A DNA stretch of 64,000 nt, from assembly GCA_035610365.1 (NCBI GenBank), contig CM069433.1:190534760-190598759 (forward strand), given 5' to 3'. Below are positions 1 through 11,704 of the stretch, in pieces (within the stretch, counting starts at the first letter, position 1; every line of letters begins with the position of its first letter). Made by a program: the position numbers and the translations under genes. The notes beneath the pieces were generated by a model. That model was given only the letters and a program-made list of their open reading frames with translations, had not been told where the DNA came from and made no database searches. Origin of the DNA: Aquatica leii (Eukaryota; Arthropoda; Insecta; Coleoptera; Lampyridae).

Positions 1-91
1 TGTTCCTTAGGTTAATTTAAGCAGAAAACATCCTATAAACATAGATCCAATTCGCCATAGTTACACAGATACAAGCGTTCAAAGTTTATAA
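1..91 (+). repeat. left inverted repeat of the Tc1/mariner element (outer part outside window)
   Basis: Reverse complement of 1356-1446 with only a few mismatches, seen directly (for example TGTTCCTTAGGTTAATTTAA at the start against its complement at 1427-1446). Confidence 0.9.
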
Positions 92-154
92 ATGCTCACA
101 CATTTTTTGAAAATCGAACTACAAAACAAACATTAAAAAAAAAACAAAAAAAAA

Positions 155-1219
155 TTACATCAAATGCTCAAAATGACCTCCTTCGGCATTAATACAACGA
201 CGGCTGCGATCTAAAATGGACCGAGTAAGCGCTCGAAGCACCTGCTGGTTGTTCCGTGTTTGTTGACACACATCCAGGATACGCTGTATTAGTTCAGCTC
301 TGGTATTAACTTTTACCTCGTATACTAAACTTTTCACATGACCCCACAGATAGAAGTCCAAAGGTGTGAGATCGGGCGATCTCGGTGGCCAAGCATGCGG
401 GCCTCCGCGCCCAATCCACCTATTGGGGTAATCAACATTTAGATATTCGGTCACATGCCGACTAAAATGTGGAAGAGCTCCATCATGTTGCAGAAACATT
501 TGTTGTCTTGTTAGTAAAGGTACTTCTTCCAAAAGCGGTAGCAATTCATTCCGCAAAAAGTTAGCATATGCTTCTCCTGTCAGACGTTCCTCAAAGAAAA
601 AAGGTCCAATAAGTTGATCGTCAATCATGCCACACCATACCTTAACAGAAAATCTGCGCTGAAAGTTAGTTTCTGTTGTGCCATGTGGATTTTGATATGA
701 CCATAAATGAGAATTACGTGTATTGTTCACTCCATCTCTAATAAATTGCGCCTCGTCGCTAAATAAAATGAATGGAACTAATTGTGGATTTACCTGTAGC
801 CAGTGGCAGAAATTCAACCGGGCAGCAAAATTTCCAGGTTCCAGATGCTGAACCCGTTGTATGTGATAGGGATACAAAAGCCCATCATGTAATGTTCGCC
901 ATACTGACATACGGGGGAGTCCCGTTCGAGAAGAAATTCTTCTAGTACTCAACCCTGGACTCCGATCAACCATCTGTAGAATGTTTTCCTGCTCATTCAC
1001 ATTTAACTGCACAAGACGGTCAGATCTTGTTGAAACTGATGGAAATGAACCATGAGTCCGTACATGTTGAAACACAGAAGAAAAGGTTTGGTGATTTGGC
1101 ACCCTCCTGTTGGGAAATCTTCGTTCATATTCCCTAACGGCAGATCTCGCATTTCCATCACAAAATCCATAAATGTAAATGATATCAGCATACTCTTTGT
1201 TAGAAAAATGAGAAGGCAT
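155..1219 (-). CDS. Tc1/mariner-like transposase with N-terminal HTH (DUF4817-type) and DDE/D domain
   Basis: The 354-residue ORF has no internal stop. Residues 1-55 (starting MPSHFSNKEYADI) match the DUF4817 helix-turn-helix found at the N-terminus of many insect transposases. A second HTH lies around residues 85-110. The catalytic domain follows, with the first Asp in FSDEAQF (D155), the second in LQHDGALPHF (D246) and the third in the SPDLTPLDFYLWG block (D283, or D288). It should act in the nucleus by cut-and-paste at TA sites, binding the flanking inverted repeats. The ATG at 1219 is chosen because it gives the family-typical N-terminus and full length. It is complete and could be functional, but activity cannot be judged from sequence. 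An overlapping plus-strand ORF is a shadow. Confidence 0.9.
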   Translation of the reverse strand: MPSHFSNKEYADIIYIYGFCDGNARSAVREYERRFPNRRVPNHQTFSSVFQHVRTHGSFPSVSTRSDRLVQLNVNEQENILQMVDRSPGLSTRRISSRTGLPRMSVWRTLHDGLLYPYHIQRVQHLEPGNFAARLNFCHWLQVNPQLVPFILFSDEAQFIRDGVNNTRNSHLWSYQNPHGTTETNFQRRFSVKVWCGMIDDQLIGPFFFEERLTGEAYANFLRNELLPLLEEVPLLTRQQMFLQHDGALPHFSRHVTEYLNVDYPNRWIGRGGPHAWPPRSPDLTPLDFYLWGHVKSLVYEVKVNTRAELIQRILDVCQQTRNNQQVLRALTRSILDRSRRCINAEGGHFEHLM

Positions 1220-1355
1220 TTTGCATTTAAATTACACTTCATTTAATAAAATCGACTGTGACATTAGTAGAAAAGAAAGCAATAAATGACATATTGTTCG
1301 GCTTTTGTTTCCCAGTTGACTAAGAATAATTAATTTTCAAAAAATGTGTGATTAG

Positions 1356-1487
1356 TTATAAACTTTGAACGCTTGTATCTGTGTAACTATGGCGAATTGG
1401 ACCTATGTTTATAGGACGTTTTCTACTTAAATTGACCTAAGGAACATACCATTTCAGTATGTACAGTACCTCGTGGGACACCCTGTA
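1356..1487 (-). repeat. right inverted repeat of the Tc1/mariner element
   Basis: Inner 91 bp are complementary to 1-91. The outer 41 bp (1447-1487) end in ACACCCTGTA followed by TA, a common tip in this superfamily. Confidence 0.85.
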
Positions 1488-1489
1488 TA

Positions 1490-4400
1490 ACACACACAAA
1501 AAGCCACTACTTTCGATTGCACAAAGTCGCATTTTGTGACATTGTTTTTCGACAAAACAGTTGCACAAAGTAGAAAAGAATAAAAAAACCCGAGCATTCA
1601 ACCTTTAGTTACAAATTACAACGACAGCTAACTAAATCATTATGTTGTCCTGTGACAAATTACTTTCACATAAGACGCTGCAGACTAATCTAAACAGCAA
1701 TCATTTTTAGGGCACTTGACTAAGCAAAACCTAAAAAACCTCTGCGGTATAATTCTTTCTTTAAATTAAAATCCAATTAAAGACGCTCGAAATTACGTAC
1801 GCATCGCCATCTGGCGGAAAAAACGATAACTACAAAAATGCGTACAAATCGTTTTGGAGGCAGTTGCGCACGCTGAGGGTTAACCGTCGACGGCAAAAAA
1901 AGGTTCCGACCCACGGTACAATCACCATTAATAATAGAACATTTGTGTAATATTTGGTTTTCTTTGTATTTTGTGAAATTTTATGGGTATGTAACTAAAT
2001 GTATTAGTTAGATAACGTAGAGTAATAAAATTTAAAAAAAATTGTAAAAACTGCTTTAAAATTCCAGCGTTATAGAAACACCACGTTTTTTTTTGTTTTG
2101 GTAAAACAAATGCATTGGCGGCCATTTCAATTCAATTTGTGTGAAATTATTGAACGATTTATTTACATAAACTATTAATTAAAATTTAAAATCACTAAAT
2201 TGACATGTCTTAAAGGAATGTTGGAAATGTAATTTTTTGTATTCCACTTTTTGATCCATGGAAAGCAGAACTCGAAAAATTGTTCATTCCAAAGCACAAA
2301 TTATTCGTAATGTCATTGATTTCTTCGATAAATAACAAGTAGCTTGTCAATGGATATATTCTTTAAAAGCGATTCTGAAATTCCTGCTGCTGCAACAGGG
2401 AAATCCTTGGACTTAAATACAAAAAATGCTGTAATACACGTAAACTTAACGCAATAGAATTCATGTGGAGTCTCGTGGAAAGAAAATTGAATTGAATAAT
2501 ATCGCACAATGAGGTGTTGAGGTAAAGTTACTTTACTTAACAAATGAATATTGGGAAAAGCAATGTCACAATCGACGTTTTACTTCAATCGCGTGTAAAG
2601 ATTACACGCACTTAATTTTTTTTACACTTGTGTATACTAACAGATTTTATTCCATAAAATCACCGCAGAATTTTATTAGCAGCTTGTAATCTTATCTTTG
2701 CTAAATCACAGTCATTAAAATGATTACAAACGTTGTTTTTTATGTACTGCCAAATAGTGCTTAAAAAATCACGCGATTTAAATTTTTTTGAATTATAGCA
2801 TTCTGAATGATTCAGAAAGGACAGTAACGCCACTATTCTCATAAAACCTACGATAGTAAAAAAGACCTTTACATTATGAATCACTAGGTCCGCATCATCA
2901 AAAATTACTGAGCTTTAAAAAGCACAGAAAACTTTTTTTTAGATTTTTTTTGTTTGTACACAACAGAGATGATTTTGCTGTGAAATTTGCTCAAAGAAAG
3001 TGTGGCTTCTTGAAACGGTATGCTTACGAATTTTATTACACAAAGTAGTTTGTCTAATCTTATCTTAAATTGGCTATTTAAATAATTTAAAAAATCTGCA
3101 ATAAACGACCTGTTTCGGTTAATCAAAACCACGTTATTTTTACTATAATCGTCCATTTTGGAAGAGTTCCGTGTAGAAAGCATTCTATAAGCGAAGATTT
3201 CGATCAGAATAAAAGATTTCCTTCGTATGTTAGTGAATATACGTAGTATGGGGAGTACATAGAAAGACAGAACAGAAAAGCAGAAGTTATAGTCATTTCA
3301 TGTCAAAAAATCAAATCGAAATTTTACCTATTTTATTTACTTTAAATTTTGTATATCTGTCGCACCAGATGAACCCTGCAAGTGTATAGATGAAACTGGG
3401 TATCATGTGGGAAAACAATTTGATCTGTAATGACTAGCTCGCTAGAGTTGAGCAATCTGCTGTTAACTGTATTGCGACATTTTTCATTTTTGAACCAATC
3501 AGCTTGTCCTTAGGCGAGATGAATGGAACACTTTCACTAGAAATGCCAAAAATGAGTCTCTATTTTAGTGACAATCGACTAACAAGTACTAGAGGTACGT
3601 AGCTCCAAGAGCAAAGTGTAAATTAAATTAAAAATAAGCCAGCTAAATATGGCATCAAAATTTTTTGGTTAAAACTTTATACATATATAGCGGTCAAGTA
3701 ATTGAGAATGAACTAGAGAAGCCCATTCCCAGTGACTTCATAAGAAAATTGTATGAACCTATCCATAGATCAAAACGAACTGTCACTAGTGAAATTATCA
3801 TGGTAGGCAGTACAAAATAAAACAAAAGCCAAACTCCATAAACTTTTAAAAACTACACCGTAACCCGTACTATGTGTCATAGGTATGACTGGGACTTATT
3901 ATCGTACCGCAAAACAAGTAGTTTTTCTTCTTTCAAGGTTACATCAAACCTGTAATGTAAACCCGAAAACGAAAAAGAAAAGAAGAAGAAATAATCCTGT
4001 TTTACAATATTAACAACAATATGTCGCACCGATGTTTTTGAACAACTTGTTACCTCCTTTACTCGTAAAAAAGTGTCTCTTTGTTGATCGTTTAGATTTT
4101 TTTGAAATTTTTCACCAAGCTTGTGTCAAAGCCTCAATTTTGTATCGAATCCTGAAAAATAGTAAAAATCTTTTTTTACTCATTTGGTACATATTTCATA
4201 TTCAGTTCAGTGGATGACCTGGTTTGTCATTTAAGTCCCGTTGACTGCAAAATGAACACATGCAATTTAATGCTCGGCGAAGCTTTCTAAATCGTTTTAA
4301 AGGGGAAATCGATTGTAAAATCAATCGATGCTTATAGGAAGACCCGCTGAGGTATGATGCACTTTTACGTTTTGCGGTTAGATTTAATTTTTTTGTCGTT

Positions 4401-4840
4401 TCTAACATTTATGACCCTATCTACTAAATCACGTGTTCTACACGTTTATTATTTCCTTTGTGGATTGAAAGCTTGCTGTTCTTTCGTAAACTGGTGGGGT
4501 TTGTAAAATTTGTGGCCGTTTTCAACACCTAATATGTCAAGCATATTATTATAATGATTAGGCTAATTTTGCCAGAAAATTCTATTCCTAATTTTTTTTG
4601 AAATCTAGCGCACGTTTAGTTTCAGATTTGGTTGTGAACTAACTAATCGTATCAGATAAGCTAATTTGTAATAATTGCTTTATCCACACCACTCTCCGAT
4701 ATCAGAACTGTCGTTTCCTTACTTTATTGTAGATTAAGTTTGCGGGTAATTCAAATATTTCGGTGCACGTTACAAAACTTTGCTGCATGAACTTTCCTTG
4801 TCTTTATTGGAACATCATCTGAAACGTCATTCACATATAA
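1490..4840. other. AT-rich non-coding stretch, no gene recognised
   Basis: Only short random-looking ORFs on both strands; none resembles a protein I know. One CTCF-like palindromic site (CGCCATCTGGCGG) sits at 1805-1817 in a slightly GC-richer patch. Confidence 0.6.
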
Positions 4841-4844
4841 AAAA

Positions 4845-5715
4845 GTGCTCACATTTGAAGAGATAAAAAAAGGTCGCTTGTGACTTAGGCAGTACATTCC
4901 AAATAAAACATAAAAATACTGTATAAAAACTGTACGAACTATGCACGCCAGCCGGTTTTACACTAGAGGTTATAGTATATACCCAAAAAGGAACGGTCAC
5001 AAATGAACAAAATCATGCTGCTTCGCTTATAAATGAACTAGCAAAAAATACTTAAGGAATGGTCACACAATTTACTTGAATAAGTACTATAATAGTATAC
5101 CTTTTACTTAATCTCTCTAAAAAAAAACACGTTGGTACTATTCACAAAAATCGATAGAAAAACCCAGAATCTGTTATGAGAAAGAATCTAAGAACCAGAG
5201 AAACTATTTTTCGGCGCAGCAGTAGTCTACTTGTACAAAAATGGAGAGATCAAAAAGAAATATTAGTAATTTCTTCAATATACAAGAAGAAACTACGGAC
5301 AAAAAAAGTATCATAAAAATGAAGCCTTCGGGTATAGCTGACTACAACAGATATATGTCGAGAACTGACAGATATGACCAGATGCTGGCTTATTATTCTA
5401 CACCCCGTTCGTATTTAAAATTATTTTTTCATTTGTTTAACATGGTAATTTGGAATTCACGTTGGTTGTACAATAGAGTGATGAAGATGAAAATAAAAAA
5501 CATACCTGCAGTTCACAAATTAAATAGCAGAAGCCCTTCTTCCAGTTGTCAAAAATACAATAATAACTCGCCCATCAACTAACACCATCAGACAACCTTT
5601 TCCACTAAAACTTGAAAAGAGACGAATGTGTGTATGTTCAACAAAAAAGAAAATATGTAAAGAATCTGGTGAGCTCATCGAATTTTTAAGGAGTATCATG
5701 TTAATAGGCAACAAT
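4845..5715 (+). pseudogene. piggyBac-family transposase remnant (DDE_Tnp_1_7)
   Basis: Reading through frame changes gives, in order: GRL*LRQYIPNKT near 4873, a stretch resembling the IKLYELC region, GHTIYLNKYYNS near 5057, VGTIHKNR near 5133, LLVQKWRDQKEILVISSI near 5229, and then the open 113-residue segment 5241-5582 with KPSGIADYNRYMSRTDRYDQ and WNSRWLYN. A Cys-rich tail (MCVCSTKKKICKES) at about 5620-5670 corresponds to the C-terminal zinc-binding region of piggyBac transposases. Several frameshifts and stops make this a dead copy. The family cuts at TTAA sites; I did not find intact termini. Confidence 0.75.
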
Positions 5716-5719
5716 CTAA

Positions 5720-6335
5720 GGCACTAATATAATATATTTTGTTCTAAATATTTTTTTCTGTTGTCACACATGTTACCCATGGTCCATTTTATTAAATCAA
5801 TCTTATAGACCAACGTCACATATGTGTGACAATCAAAAAAATAAGGATTGAACCTTGTAATGTCCCAAACAACCACATATATAATCGAACATGAATATTA
5901 TCCCAAACAGCTTGGTCTGTGAGGTAGGTTCCTTCGATCCCTCTGGTAATAAACGTGTTAAAAAATGCAATTAACATTAAGTTTTTGTCAAATATTTTTT
6001 TGTTATACTTTGAAGCTTAAATTAAACTATCCCGTTGAATTTTTGAGTGATCTTTTTTCTATGAAAAGTTATAAATTTTTTGGCCACATTTGGAATATTA
6101 AGAACAATATCCAAAGTATGTGCCTAAATTTTTTCCGATTTTTTTAACCCCATTTACCCCCTAAAAACAGGGTTGGACACCAAAGACCCCATTGCCACGT
6201 CGTGTGATTCAAAAACCATGTGGCGCAAAAAATTTTAAATAAAGTTTTATGTTAGATTCCAATGTTTTGCTGTTTTTGAATTATACTCCTATGATAGAGT
6301 TTACGTTTTTAAGTTTTCTCACCGCATTCTCAGAA
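5720..6335. other. non-coding, nothing recognised
   Basis: AT-rich sequence between the piggyBac remnant and the PLE fragment; only chance ORFs. Confidence 0.5.
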
Positions 6336-6340
6336 GGATT

Positions 6341-6790
6341 CCGTTCTTGGACGTACTGGTCACTCGAAATATGGACAACAAATTGAATCACATCATCATC
6401 CAGCTCAGAAGTTTGCAGTTCTAAAAACTTTGGTACACAGGGCCAAGGCGATCAGTGAACCGAACACGTTAAAGACCGAGCTAGGTCACCTAACAAACGC
6501 CTTAATAAAAAAACGGTTTCACAAAAGCAGACATATATCGAGCAATTAACAAACACAGCAAGGAAAAACCAAAAAAGGAGAAACCCGTGGCAACTTCCTT
6601 CCTTCCTTACATAAAAAGCAGCACGGATAAAATAGCCAAAATACTTAGAGGGAAAAATATCAAAGTGATCTTCACTGCAACAAATAAAATATCCGCCAAT
6701 TTCTCAAAATGAAAAGAAACAAAAGCACCACTCGAGGAACCAGGGGTCTACCACATCCCTTGTTCGTGTGGGCTGGCTTACATAGGACAA
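6341..6790 (+). pseudogene. Penelope-like element (PLE) 3' fragment: RT end and GIY-YIG endonuclease
   Basis: Translation gives FLDVLVTRNMDNKLNHIII near 6355 (the C-terminal RT motif of PLEs), then NGFTKADIYRAINKHSKEKP, PYIKSSTDKIAKILRGKNI and GVYHIPCSCGLAYIGQI near 6750-6790, which is the start of the GIY-YIG nuclease fold that PLEs carry. The copy is cut right after the YIG motif, so the catalytic Arg/Glu part is gone. There are also frameshifts between the RT and the linker. It is followed within about 20 bp by a hammerhead-like hairpin. Confidence 0.75.
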
Positions 6791-6810
6791 ATCTTCAGTT
6801 TCAGTTTTTT

Positions 6811-6844
6811 CTGAAGAAGACAGCGACATTACTGTCGAAACGTC
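6811..6844 (+). ncRNA. hammerhead-ribozyme-like core at PLE 3' end
   Basis: CTGAAGA (6811-6817), one A, then a perfect 5-bp stem GACAG/CTGTC with loop CGACATTA, then GAAAC and GTC. This order (CUGANGA, stem II, GAAA, then GUC) is that of a hammerhead ribozyme, and PLEs are known to carry such motifs. One extra base before stem II departs from the canonical core, so cleavage activity is doubtful. Confidence 0.45.
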
Positions 6845-6849
6845 AAACA

Positions 6850-8334
6850 TTGTAAATTTTTCAAAGTTTGTAAGTTTTATAAATTTTGTGAAAACTGTAA
6901 ATATGGAACGCGGTTCAAAACCTGAAAATAATTATTTGTTAAAAAATCATAGCCGCGAAAGCGAATGTCAACAAATTACTGAGAAGAAATGTGTAGTTCT
7001 TAGAACAGCGAATTAAACATCATAACATTGTTTTTGATTTTTTTTATTTTCGATTTATTCGTTTCAAAATTTTGATATTTTTTGCTAGTGTTGATGCTAT
7101 AATACCATAAAGTGTCAATCAGATACACACTGTATGAATTTACTGACTTCTAACCAATAAACGTATATTTTTTTGGATATCGTACGTTGTTATCATTCGG
7201 TTATCCCAATCTGATTATATTAAGCGGCGTGCTGTGTATAAAAAACGATATGTGATAAAAACGATGACTATGTAAAGTTAAAACAAAATCAAAAGTGACC
7301 GAGTTGACAACTTTTAAAAAATTAGTCACTTGGCATGGAATGGCCCCGTCCTAACATAACAATAAAAGTGTTTTTTCGCCTTTACTTACAATTTCATTAT
7401 AAGACTTTCAAAAGCAGAAATTTGTAAATACCATGATGTTAAAAAACCATTTAAATTCTGGCCAGTTTTTTGTACCCAGCACACAATGATTTGTTAACAA
7501 AAACAAAAATACTGCTTTAACAGAATCTACGAAAATTCTGTTCATTCAAATATTTTCCTACAACTTAATTTCTAATAGCGTGAGAAGAAATGTTTCAATG
7601 TATAAATTTATAGTGTTAGCAAAATTGTTACAATAGAAAATCCCACAATTCTTTGTAGTTGTAGTTCTATTACTCAGCACATTGAAATTGTACGTTCTCC
7701 TTTGAATATTGTATTAATGACACACTTGGAAGTATAAACATCCGAAAAAATATAGTGATAAATCAGGATTAATTATTGGTAATTAATTACAAATCCAAGT
7801 TCTATAAAATATTTTATGTCAACCTTATTTCAAATCTACTTACGATACCTTAATCACAACCACTGATCTCAATCTTGTCGATACAACGAAAACAACACCG
7901 ATAACACCAAATTTGAAGATACTTTGAACAAAGAAACAGAAGATCGCAGTGACTATTACATGGCTGCGAAAACTAAGATAATGGTTGTTTGTAAGTGTTA
8001 GTAAACTTTCTCAGTATGAAAATGTTTTAGAACCCAATCTCCACGAGGTTTAGGATTATAACGTAGACACCACATCAACTTCCAGTATGAAAATTGAATG
8101 CAGTTTCGGGCACCATTGCAAAGGCGATGATTCCGATACGTCCGACTCCGTCCTTTGATCAAACATATCTGCCTACAACGAAGAAACGGTTTTGCACCGT
8201 TCCGAACTAATGAATCCAAATCATTTCTACTATCGCCTCAGCAAATTCTGATACTTAAGAAGCTTTTAGAAATACTTCTACCAACAACAACTGGTGAACT
8301 GTCTCAAGCCCAAACAGTGGTATCGCACGCCTAG
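6850..8334. other. non-coding, nothing firmly recognised
   Basis: AT-rich sequence. A 73-residue minus-strand ORF at 7998-8219 and surrounding frames look more protein-like than their neighbours, but match no family I recognise. Confidence 0.5.
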
Positions 8335-8336
8335 TA

Positions 8337-8540
8337 GTCCAGTCAAATTGTGAAAATAAGCGAAAACAACCGGTAAACTTCTGCAATTTGGTAGAGATGT
8401 TCATTATGGCATACTTTTCAACATACTGAAAATCCTGGACTGAATCAGTTACGTTCGAGCCGCCATCTTGGAAAAAAGGTGCTCTAATTCGGTTTTTCCT
8501 GAATATGTCTGAAACCGTCGATTTTATCGGAATAATCGTT
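8337..8540 (+). repeat. left terminal inverted repeat of the 7-kb element
   Basis: Shares long blocks with the complement of 15165-15343: ACCGGTAAACTTCTGCAATT, CATACTTTTCAACATACTGA, ACGTTCGAGCCGCCATCTTG and GATTTTATCGGAATAAT. Small indels separate the blocks. Confidence 0.85.
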
Positions 8541-8829
8541 TATACAAAAAATGAAATTTATTAAATTCTCTATAAAAAAGGTAGAATTTTTTTCGTACAT
8601 GTGTTAGTTTCGCGGTATATCAACATCGAATATACCAAAAATCATCACTTTCGATCCGGGTTATCTTAGAATCTTGTTTTTGGCAGTATAGCTACTGAAA
8701 AACATCAATAGATAATAAAAAAATTAGTATATAGTAGCATAGTAGTAGTAATTAATATGTGATACGTTGGCAGTATTAAAAGAAAAGCCAAGTTTCAATC
8801 ATCTTATCAATGAAAATCGTAGCACGTGA

Positions 8830-11696
8830 CTCGTACTAGGAGTGATATCATTTGGGGCCTCGAGTTCTCGTTTTCCGACATCCTCGGGAGCTGCATCATC
8901 TTCTTTCTCAACAAAGCTCTCTCTTTCTATTTCAATGATCATATTCGAGTTAAAGCAGGAATTACCGTGGGAATATCCGCAGATTGTTATGCATTTCAGC
9001 CCTGTTTCTGCGTCCACAAGCCGAACTGCAGCCATTCTTGCAATTGCACGATACCAGATTAAGCAGGGAATCTGAAGCAGGTGGGTTTAGTGTCAACACA
9101 GGTTCGAGGAAATCACGTACTCTTTTCCAGTCCCAAAGTTCGGGACATTTTTCATACCCACGCCACTTCTATACCTGATGATACACGCGCAAGGAGTGTT
9201 GCTGAGCCGCAGCAGCCGTAGCTAGTAACGCAGCTAAGTTCGGCTTACTTCTATAATTTAATTTTATGAACAGATTGTATCTATGTCTATTCAAAGATGT
9301 TTCCGTTGCAAGTGCGCCATATACCGATAAGAAAAACCGTTCTCCAGCAAGCGTAATATCAGTTTGGGCAGCGTCCGTGTCGATGAAAATTTTAAAGATG
9401 TTTAGCAAATCCGGTCGTTGTCTCAATATTTTTAAGACCTTCAATTTACCTTTCTGGAAAAGGCAGGATGTTGTATCACATCCGCTGAAGACATGAGCAA
9501 ATAAAATAATATCTTGTAAATATGATTGATGCAATTGTAGATTTCGCGAAGAATAGTTTCAGTTTATCCTTTTCCTGGCTTTGCAAAGTAAATATCTCGT
9601 TCAGGTGGGCCACAGCCGTCAGAATCACAAGAAGATCTATATCCTCGCTTATGCTGACAACTTGGTTTTTTTCCGATATCTCGATAACCGTTCTTACGAT
9701 TAAAGTGTCTCACGTCGTCTGCAGCTTGTTTAACGGCGAATTTTTCGCTTTCGAATTTCGTTGACAATTACCGGATCGAATGGAACTGTCGTATCATGGA
9801 TTTTTATCGCTGAGTTAACAATAGCCAGAGACAAAACGCTACTAGCACGTTTCATCTTAACATCCTTGAAATTATTTCCGATGATTTCCTCCATTGCTTT
9901 CTTTTCTATCTTCACTGCTTCGTGGCAATTTATTTTTTCATCGCCAACTACTCCAGTACTGATCGACATTATTTTATCACCAATCGGAAATGGATCATGA
10001 CATGAGAACCAGTTGACGTCATCGTTACTCGTTTTACTTGAGATACTCTAAAATCGACATGTTGTCTGCTGACAAAGGTCAATCTGCAGTATTCTTCTAA
10101 TGTTTCGCAGATATCATGGAGAGCGGGCATTGGCAAAGTCCATTTGCTAAGGACGCTATCAGTAAAACCTCGACCAGTCAGACCACCGACAACCTTCATA
10201 CTTCTCATTAGAGTTTGTTCGATGGTCATATCCGACCAACTTCCAGACCAGAACTTGTCAGTTCGTCTTATCGTAAAAAATCCATGGTCTACAAATTTAC
10301 AATACTCGTCAATGGGCATCTTGGATTTCAGATCAAGCATGTCTTGAAGATATATATGACAGGCTTTTTCATAAGGAAAACGTCCACTTGAGTGAAAGAA
10401 TGGAAGCATTTGCTGGACAATTTCTAAATGACCTATCCAGTCGCCTTCTCTTTCCGCTTGGATATATTATTTTACCAAACTAACCATGTGAAAATATTGG
10501 ATCCACAATTTTGCCGTTGGACCATTTGTTTCAATTTTTAGTAATTGTAGTTTTATTTTCTCGCAGATCCGTTGGATAGTAGGTTCTTCAAGAATTGATG
10601 CCAAAGCCGGAGGATCATTATCAAAATCATATAGAATATTCTTGACGGTCTGACGCTCAGCAATTGAGAAATCTTTGAAATATTATTTTTGCGAGGGCCA
10701 ATGGCACTAGCAAATGTCCCCGAATGGCAGGTGCATAGGCGTGACCTGTGAGCATTTCCACCGACAATTGAGCGTATATGACGCTCAGCAGCTTTTCTAA
10801 GCCACTTCCTGCCATGATAAATCCAATGCAGCCCAGAAACGACATTATCAGATAGAATCCTCCTAATCTTACGATAATATTAGATACATTTGAATCTGTA
10901 CCCAGTGACGAAACTATATCGCGTGCTCTCATGTATAGCAGCTGATCAAACGCGACAAAAATAGTATTGAGACCCACTTTGCGAGATCGCTCAACAGCTG
11001 TATTCAACACGGTGTAAACAGTATCATAATTACTTGGTAGCGAGTTGGCGAAAGGCAGGCAAATTATTTTAGACTGCTTAACTTCTTGAGTATTTGTTTA
11101 AGTTTTCATAAACCCTCGCCATCCAGGAATATAATTTATATCGTCGAAGCACGGAATGTCTGCAATGACAATATTTTTAATCCTCTTCCGTTGATGTTCT
11201 CAAATGCTGCGATTGGCAATACACCTTTCTTTCCAATACTGGCAGCTGTTGGTATTGTTGTGACTCGCTTGATCACCTGCTGTCCATAGATGGTGCTGAT
11301 ATTAAAATCGGCATTATCAAATACAAATTGACAAAACCCTTCATAGTCGCTGATGCTGCTAGTATTTGCGCTTCGTTATAAGAAGTACAAAATCCCAATT
11401 AGATAAAATATTAATTAAATTGATTTCTTTGCCGAGGTGTGGTAAATCTGTGACGGAATGTCTTCTCTTATAATTTCAGCAGCTGCTTTGACTACTCGAA
11501 GTCTTTCCTCGCGTTCGTCGGTCTTACGATGATTGTACCAATGTTTCGACAAAATTTTGTTTCCAGTGTCTCGGAAGCAAACAATGGAAACTTTCTTTAT
11601 ATTTGTGGCTATAATTATGTCATTACCATATTTTTCCTTAAGTTTTCTTTTTATTCTTGGTTCAACCGGAACGTAATCTCCGACCCGACTCAACAA
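8830..11696 (-). pseudogene. PIN/FEN1-like nuclease-fold protein, main part (decayed)
   Basis: Read from 11696 downward: LLSRVGDYVPVEPRIKRKLK; a block with DNADFNISTIDGQQ near 11320; MAGSGLEKLLSVIYAQ near 10790; FWSGSWSDMTIEQTLMRSMK and GGLTGRGFTDSVLSKW near 10150-10260; MSISTGVVGDEKINCH near 9960. Next comes a PIN-like nuclease core, with TLIVRTVIEISEKNQVVSIS and EDIDLLVILTAV near 9640-9700 and HVFSGCDTTSCLFQKGK near 9480. AGERFFLSVYGA and AAAAQQHSLRVYHQV follow, then a Cys-rich C-terminus (SCNCKNGCSSACG) near 9040. Acidic residues of the nuclease fold are visible. Compared with family members, about 100-150 residues before the core are missing near 9770, and several frameshifts are present. 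Its role is unknown; nuclease activity is inferred from the fold only. Confidence 0.7.
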
Positions 11697-11704
11697 ATCA
11701 GGTA

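Larger units (their letters stand above)
1..1487 (-). mobile_element. Tc1/mariner-superfamily DNA transposon, nearly complete
   Basis: Bases 1-91 and 1356-1446 are near-perfect reverse complements and flank one long minus-strand transposase ORF. The right repeat runs on outward to about 1487, ending in a CCCTGTA-type tip followed by TA, which is the usual end of this group (TA target site). The matching outer ~41 bp of the left repeat would lie before base 1, so the element is cut by the window edge and not necessarily truncated in the genome. Terminal repeats of ~130 bp are long for the superfamily. The intact ORF and well-matched repeats suggest a recent insertion. Confidence 0.9.

Noticed and set aside
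1003-1246. ORFs on both strands overlapping the first transposase
   Set aside because: They are out-of-frame readings of the transposase coding sequence and inverted repeat.
7998-8219. 73-codon minus-strand ORF upstream of the 7-kb element
   Set aside because: Looks somewhat protein-like but matches no family I recognise; left as unannotated.
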